Source of the DNA: SZAS-18 sp038322235
GTDB taxonomy: Bacteria; Verrucomicrobiota; Verrucomicrobiia; Chthoniobacterales; SZAS-18
Direction: 5' to 3'
DNA length: 64,000 bases
NCBI GenBank assembly: GCA_038322235.1
Contig: JBBQFQ010000002.1
Span: 1-64,000 of the forward strand
Shown here: one piece after another, positions 41,410-50,249 of the stretch
How the letters are laid out: each line of letters opens with the position of its first letter
Position numbering within the stretch: position 1 is the first letter of the stretch
Program-made: the position numbers and the translations under genes
Notes under the pieces: model-generated
Told to the model about the DNA's origin: nothing
The model's database searches: none
What the model saw: the letters and a program-made list of their open reading frames with translations, nothing else

Positions 41410-41682
41410 GTGATCGAGAACTGTTCGCAATTAAAAGAGGCGTCCCAGCCGCGGTTGACGCTGCTCTCGGCCCCGATCGGCGAGCGGCTCCGGCTGCTGG
41501 AACTGGCGGGGAAGCCGGCCTTGTGCCAGCGCTTGAGGGAGATGGGCCTCTGCGAATCGGCTGAAATCGTGAAGGTTTCGCAGGGGACCGCCCTGATTTG
41601 TCAGGTCTGCGGAACCCGGCTGGCGCTGAGCCGGGATCTCGCCCGGGACATCATCATCGAGTCCGTCGGCGCGAAGCGTTGA
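41410..41682 (+). CDS. feoA: FeoA family protein (first copy)
   Basis: SH3-like protein of 90 residues starting at GTG 41410 with AGGA 9 bp upstream. The domain has R-L-R-E-M-G-L-C-E-S-A-E-I and a later L-A-L-S-R-D-L-A-R-D-I. It contains C-Q-V-C-G in the loop, which is unusual for FeoA. FeoA is a small cytoplasmic partner of the FeoB ferrous-iron channel. It is the first gene of feoA-feoA-feoB. Confidence 0.8.
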   Translation: MIENCSQLKEASQPRLTLLSAPIGERLRLLELAGKPALCQRLREMGLCESAEIVKVSQGTALICQVCGTRLALSRDLARDIIIESVGAKR

Positions 41683-41703
41683 GCGAGACCCCGCCGAGGA
41701 TCC

Positions 41704-41970
41704 ATGGACGAACCGTCTTCGGCTGCCTCCGACCGCCCCCCTGAAGGAACGCTTGATGCGCTCGCTCCAGGATCGCACGCGGTCATTGTTCGGGTGGATC
41801 GCGAGCAACCCGGACTGAAGCGCCTGCTCGAAATGGGCTTGGTCGAGGGCACGAAGGTTCACTTTCTCCGCACCGCGCCGCTGGGCGATCCGATGGAGAT
41901 CGAGCTGCGCGGCTACCGGCTCTCGATCAGAAAACAAGACGCGGCTCACATCCACGTTCGACCGGCCTGA
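41704..41970 (+). CDS. feoA: FeoA family protein (second copy)
   Basis: Protein of 88 residues with L-A-P-G-S-H-A-V-I near 20, R-L-L-E-M-G-L-V-E-G-T-K-V, and L-R-G-Y-R-L-S-I-R-K-Q-D-A near the end, the classical FeoA layout. It differs markedly from the copy 21 bp upstream, so the pair is not a recent duplication. feoB follows 24 bp later. Confidence 0.88.
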   Translation: MDEPSSAASDRPPEGTLDALAPGSHAVIVRVDREQPGLKRLLEMGLVEGTKVHFLRTAPLGDPMEIELRGYRLSIRKQDAAHIHVRPA

Positions 41971-41994
41971 GGCCCCGGACGTGTGCCCGGACCG

Positions 41995-44124
41995 ATGATC
42001 ACGGAAAATCCCCCTGAGCCCCCCGTGACCGCCACGCTGGTGGTGGCCCTGATCGGGAATCCGAACTGCGGGAAGACCACGCTTTTCAACGCGCTGACAG
42101 GCCTTCGGCAGAAGGTGGCCAACTATCCGGGAGTGACCGTCGAGAAGAAGGTGGGCTCGTTCATCACCCAGCATGGCAGCGAGGCCCAGCTGATCGACCT
42201 GCCGGGCGCCTATTCCCTCCTGCCCCAGTCGCCGGATGAGGCGGTCACGCGCGACGTGCTGCTCGGACTTGTCCCCGGCACGCCCCGACCGGACCGGGCC
42301 GTCTGTGTCGTTGATGCCTCAAACCTGGAGCGAAATCTTTATCTCGCGACGCAGGTGCTCGAACTCGGGATCCCGACGATCATCGCGCTGAACATGATCG
42401 ATCTCGCTCAGGCGAACGGCGACGAGATCGATATCGCGGCACTCTCGAGCCGGCTCGGGGTGCCCGTGATCCCGTGCAATGCCACGAAGCGCGAAGGCTT
42501 GCCGGAGTTGCGCATCGCCCTGAGCGCCCGACTCGAAGTGCCGCCGGACGTCCGAGTTCCCCTCCCACCCTTGGTGGAGCAAAGCATTGCCGCCCTGACG
42601 TGGGAATTACCCCCAAGCGACGACCTGCACTCCGCGCCCGTGCGCGCGCTCCTCCTCCTGATGTTGAGCGATGAGCGTTCGGATGCGATCGCCGACGGAC
42701 TCGGCTGGCACGGGCTCACGCCGCGTTTTCGCCAGGCTCGCGCCGCGCTGGCCGAGAAATCGCCGAACTGGGCGGAAGGCACCATCGGCGCCCGCTATGA
42801 CCGCATCGGCGAGATCACGAGCGCGGTCAGAAAACAGGCAGACGATCGGAGCGCGAGCTCGTACGACCGGACGGACCGCATCGACGCTATCCTGATTCAT
42901 CCGTTTTGGGGATGGCTCGTTTTTCTCGGTCTGATGACGCTGCTCTTCACGAGCATCTTCACGATCGCCGCGTACCCGATGGACGGAATCAAGTGGGTCT
43001 TCGACGCGCTGGGCTCGCTGGTGACCAGCGCGATGGCGCCGGGCGATCTGCGCAGCCTCCTCACGGATGGCGTGATCAAGGGAGTGGGAAGTGTGGTCGT
43101 CTTCCTGCCGCAAATTCTGATTCTCTTCCTCTTCATCGGCCTCCTGGAGGACAGCGGCTACATGGCGAGGGCGGCGTTCATGATGGATCGCCTGATGCAC
43201 GGCGTCGGGCTGCACGGGAAATCGTTCGTGCCGCTTCTCAGCTCCTATGCGTGCGCGGTCCCCGGGATCATGGCAACGCGGACGATCGAGGATCCCAAGG
43301 ACCGCCTGGCGACGATCCTGGTCGCGCCCTTCATGAGTTGCTCGGCACGGCTGCCGGTTTACGCGTTAATGATCGCGACCCTCTTCACCGTGGAGGCGAG
43401 CGCATGGACGAAGGGCGGAATTCTCCTCCTGATGTATGCGCTCGGCACGCTCGTGGCCTTCGCCTTCGCGTGGCTCTTCAAGCGCACGCTGCTCCGCGGT
43501 GAGCCGCCGGCGCTCGTGCTGGAACTGCCGCCGTACCGGCGCCCCTCGTGGAAGACGGTCGGGCTGGGCATGCTCGATCGCGCCCGGGCCTTCGTGAGGC
43601 GGGCGGGCACCGTCATTCTCGGCTTGAGCATTGTCCTCTGGGCTCTCGCGTATTATCCAAAATCCGACGCTAAAACCCGCGACGAGCAGGTGGCCCAGAG
43701 CTACGCGGGGCGGATCGGAAAAGCGCTGGAGCCAGCGCTCAAGCCCATCGGGCTGAACTGGAAAATCGGTATCGGGTTGCTCGGCGCGCAGGCGGCGCGC
43801 GAGGTCTTTGTCAGCACCATCGCCGTCGTCTACGCGGTCGGCGGAGCCGAGGATACGGACGCCAAGGAACCCGAGACGAAATCCGTCGCCGAAGCGCTCC
43901 GGGCGGATCGCTGGCCGGACGGAAGCATGGTGTTCACTCCCCTGGTCTGCTTCACGGTCATGATCTACTTCGTGCTCTCGATGCAATGCGTCAGCACGCT
44001 CGCAACTGTCCGTCGGGAAACCAACACGTGGCGGTGGCCGCTCTTCGTTTTCGTCTACATGACGGGCTTCGCCTACCTCGCGTCGCTGGCGTTTTATCAG
44101 GGCGGGCGGGCGTTGGGTTACTGA
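41995..44124 (+). CDS. feoB: Ferrous iron transporter FeoB
   Basis: Protein of 709 residues in this frame with the G domain G1 G-N-P-N-C-G-K-T (21-28), G2 around Y-P-G-V-T-V, G3 D-L-P-G-A-Y-S, and G4 N-M-I-D. A helical spacer and about nine to ten membrane helices follow, with the Gate/nucleoside-recognition repeats (S-S-Y-A-C-A-V-P-G and G-A-Q-A-A-R-E-V-F). It imports Fe2+ at the inner membrane. ATG 41995 is preferred; GTG 41983 adds four residues. Iron (Fur) control is expected, but no Fur box is obvious. Confidence 0.94.
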   Translation: MITENPPEPPVTATLVVALIGNPNCGKTTLFNALTGLRQKVANYPGVTVEKKVGSFITQHGSEAQLIDLPGAYSLLPQSPDEAVTRDVLLGLVPGTPRPDRAVCVVDASNLERNLYLATQVLELGIPTIIALNMIDLAQANGDEIDIAALSSRLGVPVIPCNATKREGLPELRIALSARLEVPPDVRVPLPPLVEQSIAALTWELPPSDDLHSAPVRALLLLMLSDERSDAIADGLGWHGLTPRFRQARAALAEKSPNWAEGTIGARYDRIGEITSAVRKQADDRSASSYDRTDRIDAILIHPFWGWLVFLGLMTLLFTSIFTIAAYPMDGIKWVFDALGSLVTSAMAPGDLRSLLTDGVIKGVGSVVVFLPQILILFLFIGLLEDSGYMARAAFMMDRLMHGVGLHGKSFVPLLSSYACAVPGIMATRTIEDPKDRLATILVAPFMSCSARLPVYALMIATLFTVEASAWTKGGILLLMYALGTLVAFAFAWLFKRTLLRGEPPALVLELPPYRRPSWKTVGLGMLDRARAFVRRAGTVILGLSIVLWALAYYPKSDAKTRDEQVAQSYAGRIGKALEPALKPIGLNWKIGIGLLGAQAAREVFVSTIAVVYAVGGAEDTDAKEPETKSVAEALRADRWPDGSMVFTPLVCFTVMIYFVLSMQCVSTLATVRRETNTWRWPLFVFVYMTGFAYLASLAFYQGGRALGY

Positions 44125-44200
44125 CGCCATCGGTGAGACAGATGCAGGTTCGAAGAAAATCGAACTTGGGCGCGGACCGGGGGCACGCTTCACTGCGGGG

Positions 44201-45211
44201 ATGTCGAGCAAGTTGACGCAACGCACCCTCCGCCCGGAGCTCACCACCTGGGTAGCGGAGGGGCTCGTTCCCGCGACCAGCGCGGATGCGATCCTCGCGC
44301 GGTATCCGGAAGGGGATGTCGGGAGCCGAATGGTTTCGATCCTCGTGGGACTGGGCGTCACCCTTTTGCTCGCGGGCATTTCGATCCTGATCTCCGCGAA
44401 CTGGAGCGATCTCCCGCCGCTGGTGAAGCTGCTCGGGTTTCTGGCTCTCCTCCTGGGCACAGGCTGGATCGCGATCCGGCTGAAGCAACGGCAGGCGCAT
44501 CAGGGTTGGTGGGACAGCGCCTGCGCCATGTGGGCCGTTCTGCCGCTGCTCGGTCTCGCCCTGATTTCTCAAATCTTCCATGCCGACGGGCGCCTCAGCA
44601 CCCTCCTGATCGCGTGGCTCGCGATCATCCTGCCGCTCCCCTGGCTCACTCGCAGCGTCGGGGTCTTCGCGATATTCCTCATCGGGCTTTTCTTCGCCAT
44701 CGTCGTCGATCTGGATTTCTGGGCGTCCAAGATCACCGGCTCAACCTGGCGCGGTGACTTCGACGAATACTGCTCGATCGTCTTTCTCTATGGGCTCGGG
44801 GCCGCGGCCATTTCCCAACTTTGGAATCCGGCGGGCGAGCGCCGGCTGGCCGCCACCGGAGAATACCTCGGCGTCCTGACCGCCCTCAGCGCAATGTACA
44901 CCTTCGCTCTCGCTCCGGCAGGTCGGCCGATCTGGGGCCTCGTCTGGGTCGCGACCGTCGGGGCCGCGACTCTGCTCATTTACCGGGCCGTGCGAATCGG
45001 GGATCGGGATCACCAAATCAACGCCGCCCTCCTGATCATTGGGCTCGTGATTCTCTCCTTCTACATCCGACTCGCTGGGACGATGCTCGACACGGCCCTG
45101 GTCTTCTTCAGCGGCGGTGCGCTCTTCATCGCAGCCGCCTGGCTGATCGGGAAGGCCCGAAGATGGCTGCTCGATGCGGCGAAACGCACTCGAGCGGAGG
45201 TTTCGAAATGA
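44201..45211 (+). CDS. DUF2157 membrane protein
   Basis: Protein of 336 residues. A cytosolic N-terminal helical part (T-x-W-V-A-E-G-L-V-P near 16-25) is followed by about nine or ten membrane helices, including I-S-A-N-W at 65-69 with the flanking P-P-L. This matches the DUF2157 layout. The function is unknown; such proteins are commonly encoded with GDYXXLXY proteins, as here. The end overlaps the next gene by 4 bp. Confidence 0.8.
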   Translation: MSSKLTQRTLRPELTTWVAEGLVPATSADAILARYPEGDVGSRMVSILVGLGVTLLLAGISILISANWSDLPPLVKLLGFLALLLGTGWIAIRLKQRQAHQGWWDSACAMWAVLPLLGLALISQIFHADGRLSTLLIAWLAIILPLPWLTRSVGVFAIFLIGLFFAIVVDLDFWASKITGSTWRGDFDEYCSIVFLYGLGAAAISQLWNPAGERRLAATGEYLGVLTALSAMYTFALAPAGRPIWGLVWVATVGAATLLIYRAVRIGDRDHQINAALLIIGLVILSFYIRLAGTMLDTALVFFSGGALFIAAAWLIGKARRWLLDAAKRTRAEVSK

Positions 45212-45708
45212 AAATTCGCGCGCTTTGGCTCGTCCTTGTGCTCCAACTCGCCGTCTTCGGTGGCCTCTACGCGTACCGGGCGATCGGGCTGTCCGGACAA
45301 TCGATCCGGCTCCGGACGGTCCCGGTGGACCCGCGCGATCTGCTCCGCGGAGACTACGTGATCCTCCGCTACCAGATCAGCCAGGTCCCGCCAGATGCAG
45401 ACGCCCCGGCGCTGACCGACGGCTCCGTCTACGTCGCCCTGCGGCGCGTCGACGGCTTCGGTGAAATCAGCGCAGTGAGCCGGGACGCGATGGTGGCTCG
45501 GACAAAGATGGAACCGGGCGGATGCGTGCTTCGCGCCGAGCTGCGGAACGGTGGCCTCACGTACGATCTCGAACGCTACTACGTTCCTGAGGGCAAAGGC
45601 CGAAGCGCGCCGCCCGGTGGGAAGCTCGTCGCCGAAATCGCCGTCCGTCCGAACGGGAATGCGTTGATCAAGCGGCTCTACGACGAGAACGGGAAGCCCT
45701 GGCCATGA
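45208..45708 (+). CDS. GDYXXLXY-motif protein
   Basis: Protein of 166 residues with one N-terminal membrane helix (about 4-22) and the name-giving motif G-D-Y-V-I-L-R-Y at 48-55, preceded by P-V-D-P-R-D-L-L-R. The rest is a periplasmic beta-rich domain. ATG 45208 overlaps the DUF2157 stop (ATGA), indicating translational coupling. The biochemical role is unknown; the pair probably forms a membrane complex. Confidence 0.85.
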   Translation: MKIRALWLVLVLQLAVFGGLYAYRAIGLSGQSIRLRTVPVDPRDLLRGDYVILRYQISQVPPDADAPALTDGSVYVALRRVDGFGEISAVSRDAMVARTKMEPGGCVLRAELRNGGLTYDLERYYVPEGKGRSAPPGGKLVAEIAVRPNGNALIKRLYDENGKPWP

Positions 45709-45772
45709 CGGGAGCGTAAAGTCACTGAAACGGAGACTGGCGGGAGGGCCCGAGTTCCGTCACGCTGCCGGC

Positions 45773-46699
45773 ATGCATTACGAAATCATCGAGCGCGATG
45801 GCGCGGTTCTCGACGTTCTCACCGACGAAGCGAGCGGAACGAGACTGACGGTTTCACGGCTCGGAGCAGAACCGACGAGCCTGCAACGCCGGACATCCGC
45901 GGGCGAGTGGCGGGGGTTTCTCCATCGGGACGGGCTCATCACGCTCCCGCTCACCGGCTGGGGAAATCATGCGACCGTCATGGGGTATTACCTCCACCGC
46001 CTGAAGGGCGGACGAACGATCTATCGCGGTCAGGAGATCAAAGATGGGAACCATGGCCTCATCCGGCGCAAGACCTTCGGCGCGCCCCGGGTCACGGCGG
46101 ACGCGCTCGTCTACCGCATCGCTCCGGGAGATTTCACCAAGGAAGAATATCCCTGCGACGTCACCCTGGAAATTACGTACCAACTCCAGGGCGATGGTGG
46201 CTGGCGCACGGAGTTTCGGTTCGAGAATCGCGAACCGTCGCTCGATGCGCACGTCAGCTTCGGACTTCATCCCGGATTCATGATCGGTTCGCTGGCCGAT
46301 TGCCGGGTCGAACTGCCCGCGGGCGATTACCGCCATTTTCTCGCCCCGGGCGATTTCCTTTCGGGCGAGACGCGCCCGATTCACCACGCTGGCGGCGAAG
46401 TCCCGTTCCCGAAGGACACGCTTCCCGGTTCTTACCTGATTGAAGTGCCGACGACGGGAGAGAGATGGTGCGCACTCGTCGATCCAGCCGGCGGACGCCG
46501 CGTGACGGTCGATCTCTCGGAGTGCCCGTTCCTTACGCTGTGGAGCGATGGCCGGGGGAATTTCGTTTGCATCGAACCGTGCTGGGGACTGCCCGACCAC
46601 CACGAGCAACGCGCGTTTGAAGACAAACTGGGGATTCAGAAAATCGGCCCGGGCCAGGGTCTCCAACGAGGATTCACGGTCCGCACGGAGTGCACGTAG
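45773..46699 (+). CDS. Aldose 1-epimerase family protein
   Basis: Galactose mutarotase-like beta-sandwich protein of 308 residues. H167 in S-F-G-L-H-P-G-F is the conserved catalytic-type histidine of the fold, and C-I-E-P-C-W-G-L-P-D near 267-276 carries the glutamate base. Such proteins interconvert sugar anomers; the exact sugar or hexose-6-phosphate substrate is not visible. It is monocistronic, with 64 bp before and 69 bp after it. Confidence 0.82.
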   Translation: MHYEIIERDGAVLDVLTDEASGTRLTVSRLGAEPTSLQRRTSAGEWRGFLHRDGLITLPLTGWGNHATVMGYYLHRLKGGRTIYRGQEIKDGNHGLIRRKTFGAPRVTADALVYRIAPGDFTKEEYPCDVTLEITYQLQGDGGWRTEFRFENREPSLDAHVSFGLHPGFMIGSLADCRVELPAGDYRHFLAPGDFLSGETRPIHHAGGEVPFPKDTLPGSYLIEVPTTGERWCALVDPAGGRRVTVDLSECPFLTLWSDGRGNFVCIEPCWGLPDHHEQRAFEDKLGIQKIGPGQGLQRGFTVRTECT

Positions 46700-46768
46700 T
46701 ACCGATCGACCGACGCGGCGGAGTTTGAAGACGAGTTGCGCGAGTCGCGACCTGTCGGATGATTCTGG

Positions 46769-48739
46769 ATGTCCGTCCCGTTGTTCCGAGCGCTGGCCTT
46801 CGGCGCCCTCCTGACCGGTCCCGCACTCGCCCAGCAGGCGGTTGCACCCGCTCTGCGGGTCGCCAATCCGCCCGCCCCGGCGTCCGCTCCGGTCGCCCCA
46901 GCGGCCCCCGCGATGTTCGTCCCGGGCTTGGGCGCGCGTCTGCCGGAAACGATTGCGCCCGCGTGGGAAACGCGAGGCGAGTACCGCACGTTTTATTTCG
47001 AAATCCCGGCGCCCCGCGGGCTGATCACCGACCGGAACGGCGTGCCGCTCGCCCAGTCGAAGGTCGCCTACCACCTGTCCCTCGCATTTCCGTCGGGAAC
47101 CGCGATGTCGGATTCCCAAGTCGTGGAGTACGCCCGGCAGAATCTTCCGGCGGCCGCCACGATGCTGGGAAAGCCCCTGGAGATAACCACGGCCCAACTC
47201 CTCGATCATTACCGCGAACGTCGGATCCTCCCGCTGGACCTCGCTATCTTTCTTTCCGATGAGGAGGTGGCGCGCGTCAAGCCCCGACTGAGTGGGACTG
47301 GTCTCACGCTTCGTCCGGTCTACTCGCGGGTTTACCCGCAGGGGCGATTGGCCGCCCACATCATCGGCTACGTCGGCAAAACGGGAAAACAAGCCGAAGG
47401 CCCAATCCAAAATAACGAGGCGCTCTGGCCCGGACTCGAAGGTCGGGAAGGCTTGGAAAAAATGTTCAACGACAAGCTGACGGGCAAGAACGGGATCTTG
47501 AACATGACCTTCGACGCCCAAGGCAGGAAGGTCGCGGAGACCGTACTCCAGCCGCCGATCCCCGGCGAAAATGTCGTGACGACCATCGACGTAAAGCTTC
47601 AGCGTGATTGCGAAGCAGCCCTCGCTGCCGGATGCAAACGAGGCGCCATGGTCTTCCTCGAGCCCAACTCGGGCGACGTCCTTGCGATGGCGTCATGGCC
47701 GACATTCGATCCGAACTTGTTTGTTCCCTCGATCTCGCAGGAAGCATTCGACGCCCTGGACCGCGACCCGAACAAGCCGCTCATTCCCCGGGCATTCCGT
47801 GCCTCGTATCCTGCGGGTTCGACGTACAAGGTCGTCATCGGTGCGGCCGCGCTGCAAGATGGCATCATCCGGAAGGACGAAGAGATCCACGCTCCCGCGT
47901 CATTCACGATCGGAAACATCGAAATGGGCAACTCTAAGGCCAAGGATTTCGGCATGCTGAACTTCGACCGCGCGCTGACGTGGTCCGTCAACACATTCTT
48001 CTATCAGGTGGGGATTCGCTGCGGCGCTAGTCGCATCATCGACTGGAGCCAGCGACTGGGATTCGGAATCCGCACGGGTCTCCCGCTTGAGGACGAGGAC
48101 AACGGGAACCTGCCCACGAACGAGTACATGCTGAAGCATCACAAGCGCCGGTTGAGTGACGGTGATCTCGCGAATCTCGCGATTGGGCAGGGCGACCTGC
48201 TCGTCACGCCCGTGCAGATGGCGCAGGGGTTCGCGACCATCGCGAACGGCGGCACGCTGGTGCAACTCAGACTGGTTCAGCAGATCCAGAACGTGGAGAA
48301 TCGCGTCGTGGCGGCGTTTCCTCCGCGGGCGAAGCGCGAAGTCGGCCTCAGCAGGTCCACCCAAGCCATCCTCAAGGAAGCCATGATTCACGTCGTCAGC
48401 GGCGGCGGTGGGACCGGCTCGCGCGCGGGCGTTCCCGGAGTGAAGGTGGCGGGCAAGACGGGCACGGCCCAATGGGGCGGCACCGAGCGCCATCGAGAGA
48501 AGCAACGATACGCCGCCTGGTTCGCGGGGTTCGCCCCAGCTGACAACCCCAAGTACGCGTTCGCGGCCATCTACGAATCGGAGCAGGGCCAGAGCGGGAT
48601 ACACGGTGGCCGCTATGCCGCGCCGATGATCGGCCGCGTCCTCAAGGAGAATCTCAAGCCGGAGAAGACCGACAAGTCGAAGAAGGACGAGGACGACGAC
48701 GACGACGATTCGTCGGGCGGATCCGACAACGAGGACTGA
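46769..48739 (+). CDS. mrdA: Penicillin-binding protein 2-like D,D-transpeptidase
   Basis: Protein of 656 residues with the PBP dimerisation region (P-R-G-L-I-T-D-R-N-G at 82-91). The transpeptidase motifs are all intact: S351-T-Y-K in P-A-G-S-T-Y-K, S406-V-N, and K563-T-G-T. It builds the peptidoglycan of the side wall. Unlike typical PBP2 it starts with a cleavable-looking signal, L-L-T-G-P-A-L-A-Q-Q, then a Pro/Ala linker (about 24-50), instead of a membrane anchor. The C-terminus is a strongly acidic tail of D, E, S and G. Confidence 0.82.
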   Translation: MSVPLFRALAFGALLTGPALAQQAVAPALRVANPPAPASAPVAPAAPAMFVPGLGARLPETIAPAWETRGEYRTFYFEIPAPRGLITDRNGVPLAQSKVAYHLSLAFPSGTAMSDSQVVEYARQNLPAAATMLGKPLEITTAQLLDHYRERRILPLDLAIFLSDEEVARVKPRLSGTGLTLRPVYSRVYPQGRLAAHIIGYVGKTGKQAEGPIQNNEALWPGLEGREGLEKMFNDKLTGKNGILNMTFDAQGRKVAETVLQPPIPGENVVTTIDVKLQRDCEAALAAGCKRGAMVFLEPNSGDVLAMASWPTFDPNLFVPSISQEAFDALDRDPNKPLIPRAFRASYPAGSTYKVVIGAAALQDGIIRKDEEIHAPASFTIGNIEMGNSKAKDFGMLNFDRALTWSVNTFFYQVGIRCGASRIIDWSQRLGFGIRTGLPLEDEDNGNLPTNEYMLKHHKRRLSDGDLANLAIGQGDLLVTPVQMAQGFATIANGGTLVQLRLVQQIQNVENRVVAAFPPRAKREVGLSRSTQAILKEAMIHVVSGGGGTGSRAGVPGVKVAGKTGTAQWGGTERHREKQRYAAWFAGFAPADNPKYAFAAIYESEQGQSGIHGGRYAAPMIGRVLKENLKPEKTDKSKKDEDDDDDDSSGGSDNED

Positions 48740-48793
48740 GTCGGGGACAATCAGCGCTTGTCACCCGCGGCGCGAGCCTCCACCCTGCGCGGC

Positions 48794-50239
48794 GTGGGAA
48801 CGGAGTATTTCAAAGGGTACGATCCGGAAGGATTTTTTGACGAGATGTTTGCGTCGCCGGGAGAGGTGCGCCCGCATTACTCCGGTCTCCTCGAACGCTA
48901 CCAGGCGATGGGCCCCGGCGAGTACGAGCGGAAGCAGGGCTTGGCGGACAAGTCCTTCCTCACGCAGGGCATCACCTTTACGGTCTACGCCGACGAACGG
49001 GGGACCGAGCGGATCTTCCCGTTTGATCTGATCCCGCGCATCATCCCGGCGCGCGAGTGGGAGCACCTTGAGCGGGGTCTGATCCAGCGCATCGCGGCGC
49101 TGAATCTTTTCCTGAAGGACATCTATAACGAACAACGCATCCTAAAGGAGGGGATCATTCCGGCGCATTACGTCCATTCCGCCGCGCATTTCCGTCCGGA
49201 GTTCATGGGTTTTCGGGTTCCGCGCGACATTTACATCCACATCTGCGGCACCGATCTCATCCGGGACGAGCACGGCCAATATTGCGTGCTCGAGGATAAC
49301 GGCCGGACTCCGAGCGGCGTGAGCTATGTGCTCACGAATCGCCAGGCGATGAAGCGGGTCTTCCCGCAGCTGTTCGCGCGCTACCCCGTGCGTCCGGTGG
49401 ATGACTATCCGCAAAATCTGCTGCAAGTCCTACGCTACATCGCGCCGGGCGGACATCCGGATCCAACGGTGGCACTCCTGACGCCCGGCATCTACAACTC
49501 TGCGTACTTCGAGCACTCTTTCCTCGCCCGCAGCATGGGGATCGAAATCGTCGAGGGCCGCGACCTCGTCGTCGAGAACGAGCGAGTCTACATGAAGACC
49601 ACGAAGGGCCTGCGACAGGTGCACGTGATCTACCGACGGATTGACGACGACTTTCTCGACCCGGAGGTCTTTCGGAAGGATTCGCTCCTCGGCGTCCCGG
49701 GTCTCGTCAACGCTTACAGAAAGGGCCACGTCAGTCTCGCGAACTCGATCGGCACTGGCGTAGCCGACGACAAGGTGATGTACCATTTCGTGCCGCGGAT
49801 GATCAAGTTTTACCTCGGAGAGGAGCCGATTCTCCCGAACATCCCGACGTACCTCTCGAGCGAAGAAAGCGATCGGACCTACATCCTCGAGAACCTTTCG
49901 AAACTCGTGGTGAAAAGCGCCAACGAAAGCGGTGGGTACGGAATGCTGATGGGGCCGTTCGCACCGCGGGAGGAGATCGAGCGCTTCCGCGCCATGATCC
50001 TCGCGAATCCGCGCAATTTCATCGCCCAGCCCGTGGTGAATCTCTCGCGCTCGCCGAGTTGGTGCGGCGACGGGGTGATCGAGGGTCGCCACATCGATCT
50101 GCGCCCGTACATCCTTTACGGAGAGACCATCAAGATCGTCCCCGGCGGTCTGACCCGCGTGGCACTGCGCAAGGGGTCCCTCGTCGTGAACTCATCGCAG
50201 GGTGGCGGGAGCAAGGATACTTGGGTGCTGGAGGAGTGA
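48794..50239 (+). CDS. Circularly permuted type 2 ATP-grasp protein
   Basis: Protein of about 481 residues with E-G-F-F-D-E-M-F and R-P-H-Y near the N-terminus, V-L-E-D-N-G-R-T-P-S-G-V-S-Y-V mid-protein, and the permuted ATP-grasp end V-N-S-S-Q-G-G-G-S-K-D-T-W-V-L. Relatives are proposed peptide-forming ligases. They are usually encoded with an alpha-E protein and a transglutaminase; neither is present here. GTG 48794 starts directly before the conserved region; TTG 48758 is an alternative that adds 12 residues. Confidence 0.82.
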   Translation: MGTEYFKGYDPEGFFDEMFASPGEVRPHYSGLLERYQAMGPGEYERKQGLADKSFLTQGITFTVYADERGTERIFPFDLIPRIIPAREWEHLERGLIQRIAALNLFLKDIYNEQRILKEGIIPAHYVHSAAHFRPEFMGFRVPRDIYIHICGTDLIRDEHGQYCVLEDNGRTPSGVSYVLTNRQAMKRVFPQLFARYPVRPVDDYPQNLLQVLRYIAPGGHPDPTVALLTPGIYNSAYFEHSFLARSMGIEIVEGRDLVVENERVYMKTTKGLRQVHVIYRRIDDDFLDPEVFRKDSLLGVPGLVNAYRKGHVSLANSIGTGVADDKVMYHFVPRMIKFYLGEEPILPNIPTYLSSEESDRTYILENLSKLVVKSANESGGYGMLMGPFAPREEIERFRAMILANPRNFIAQPVVNLSRSPSWCGDGVIEGRHIDLRPYILYGETIKIVPGGLTRVALRKGSLVVNSSQGGGSKDTWVLEE

Positions 50240-50249
50240 GGATCGCCCG

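Noticed and set aside
45854..47521. Minus-strand open frame of 555 aa under the aldose epimerase and PBP genes
   Set aside because: It is antisense to two genes with clear catalytic motifs and is itself Arg/Glu-rich without recognisable domains.
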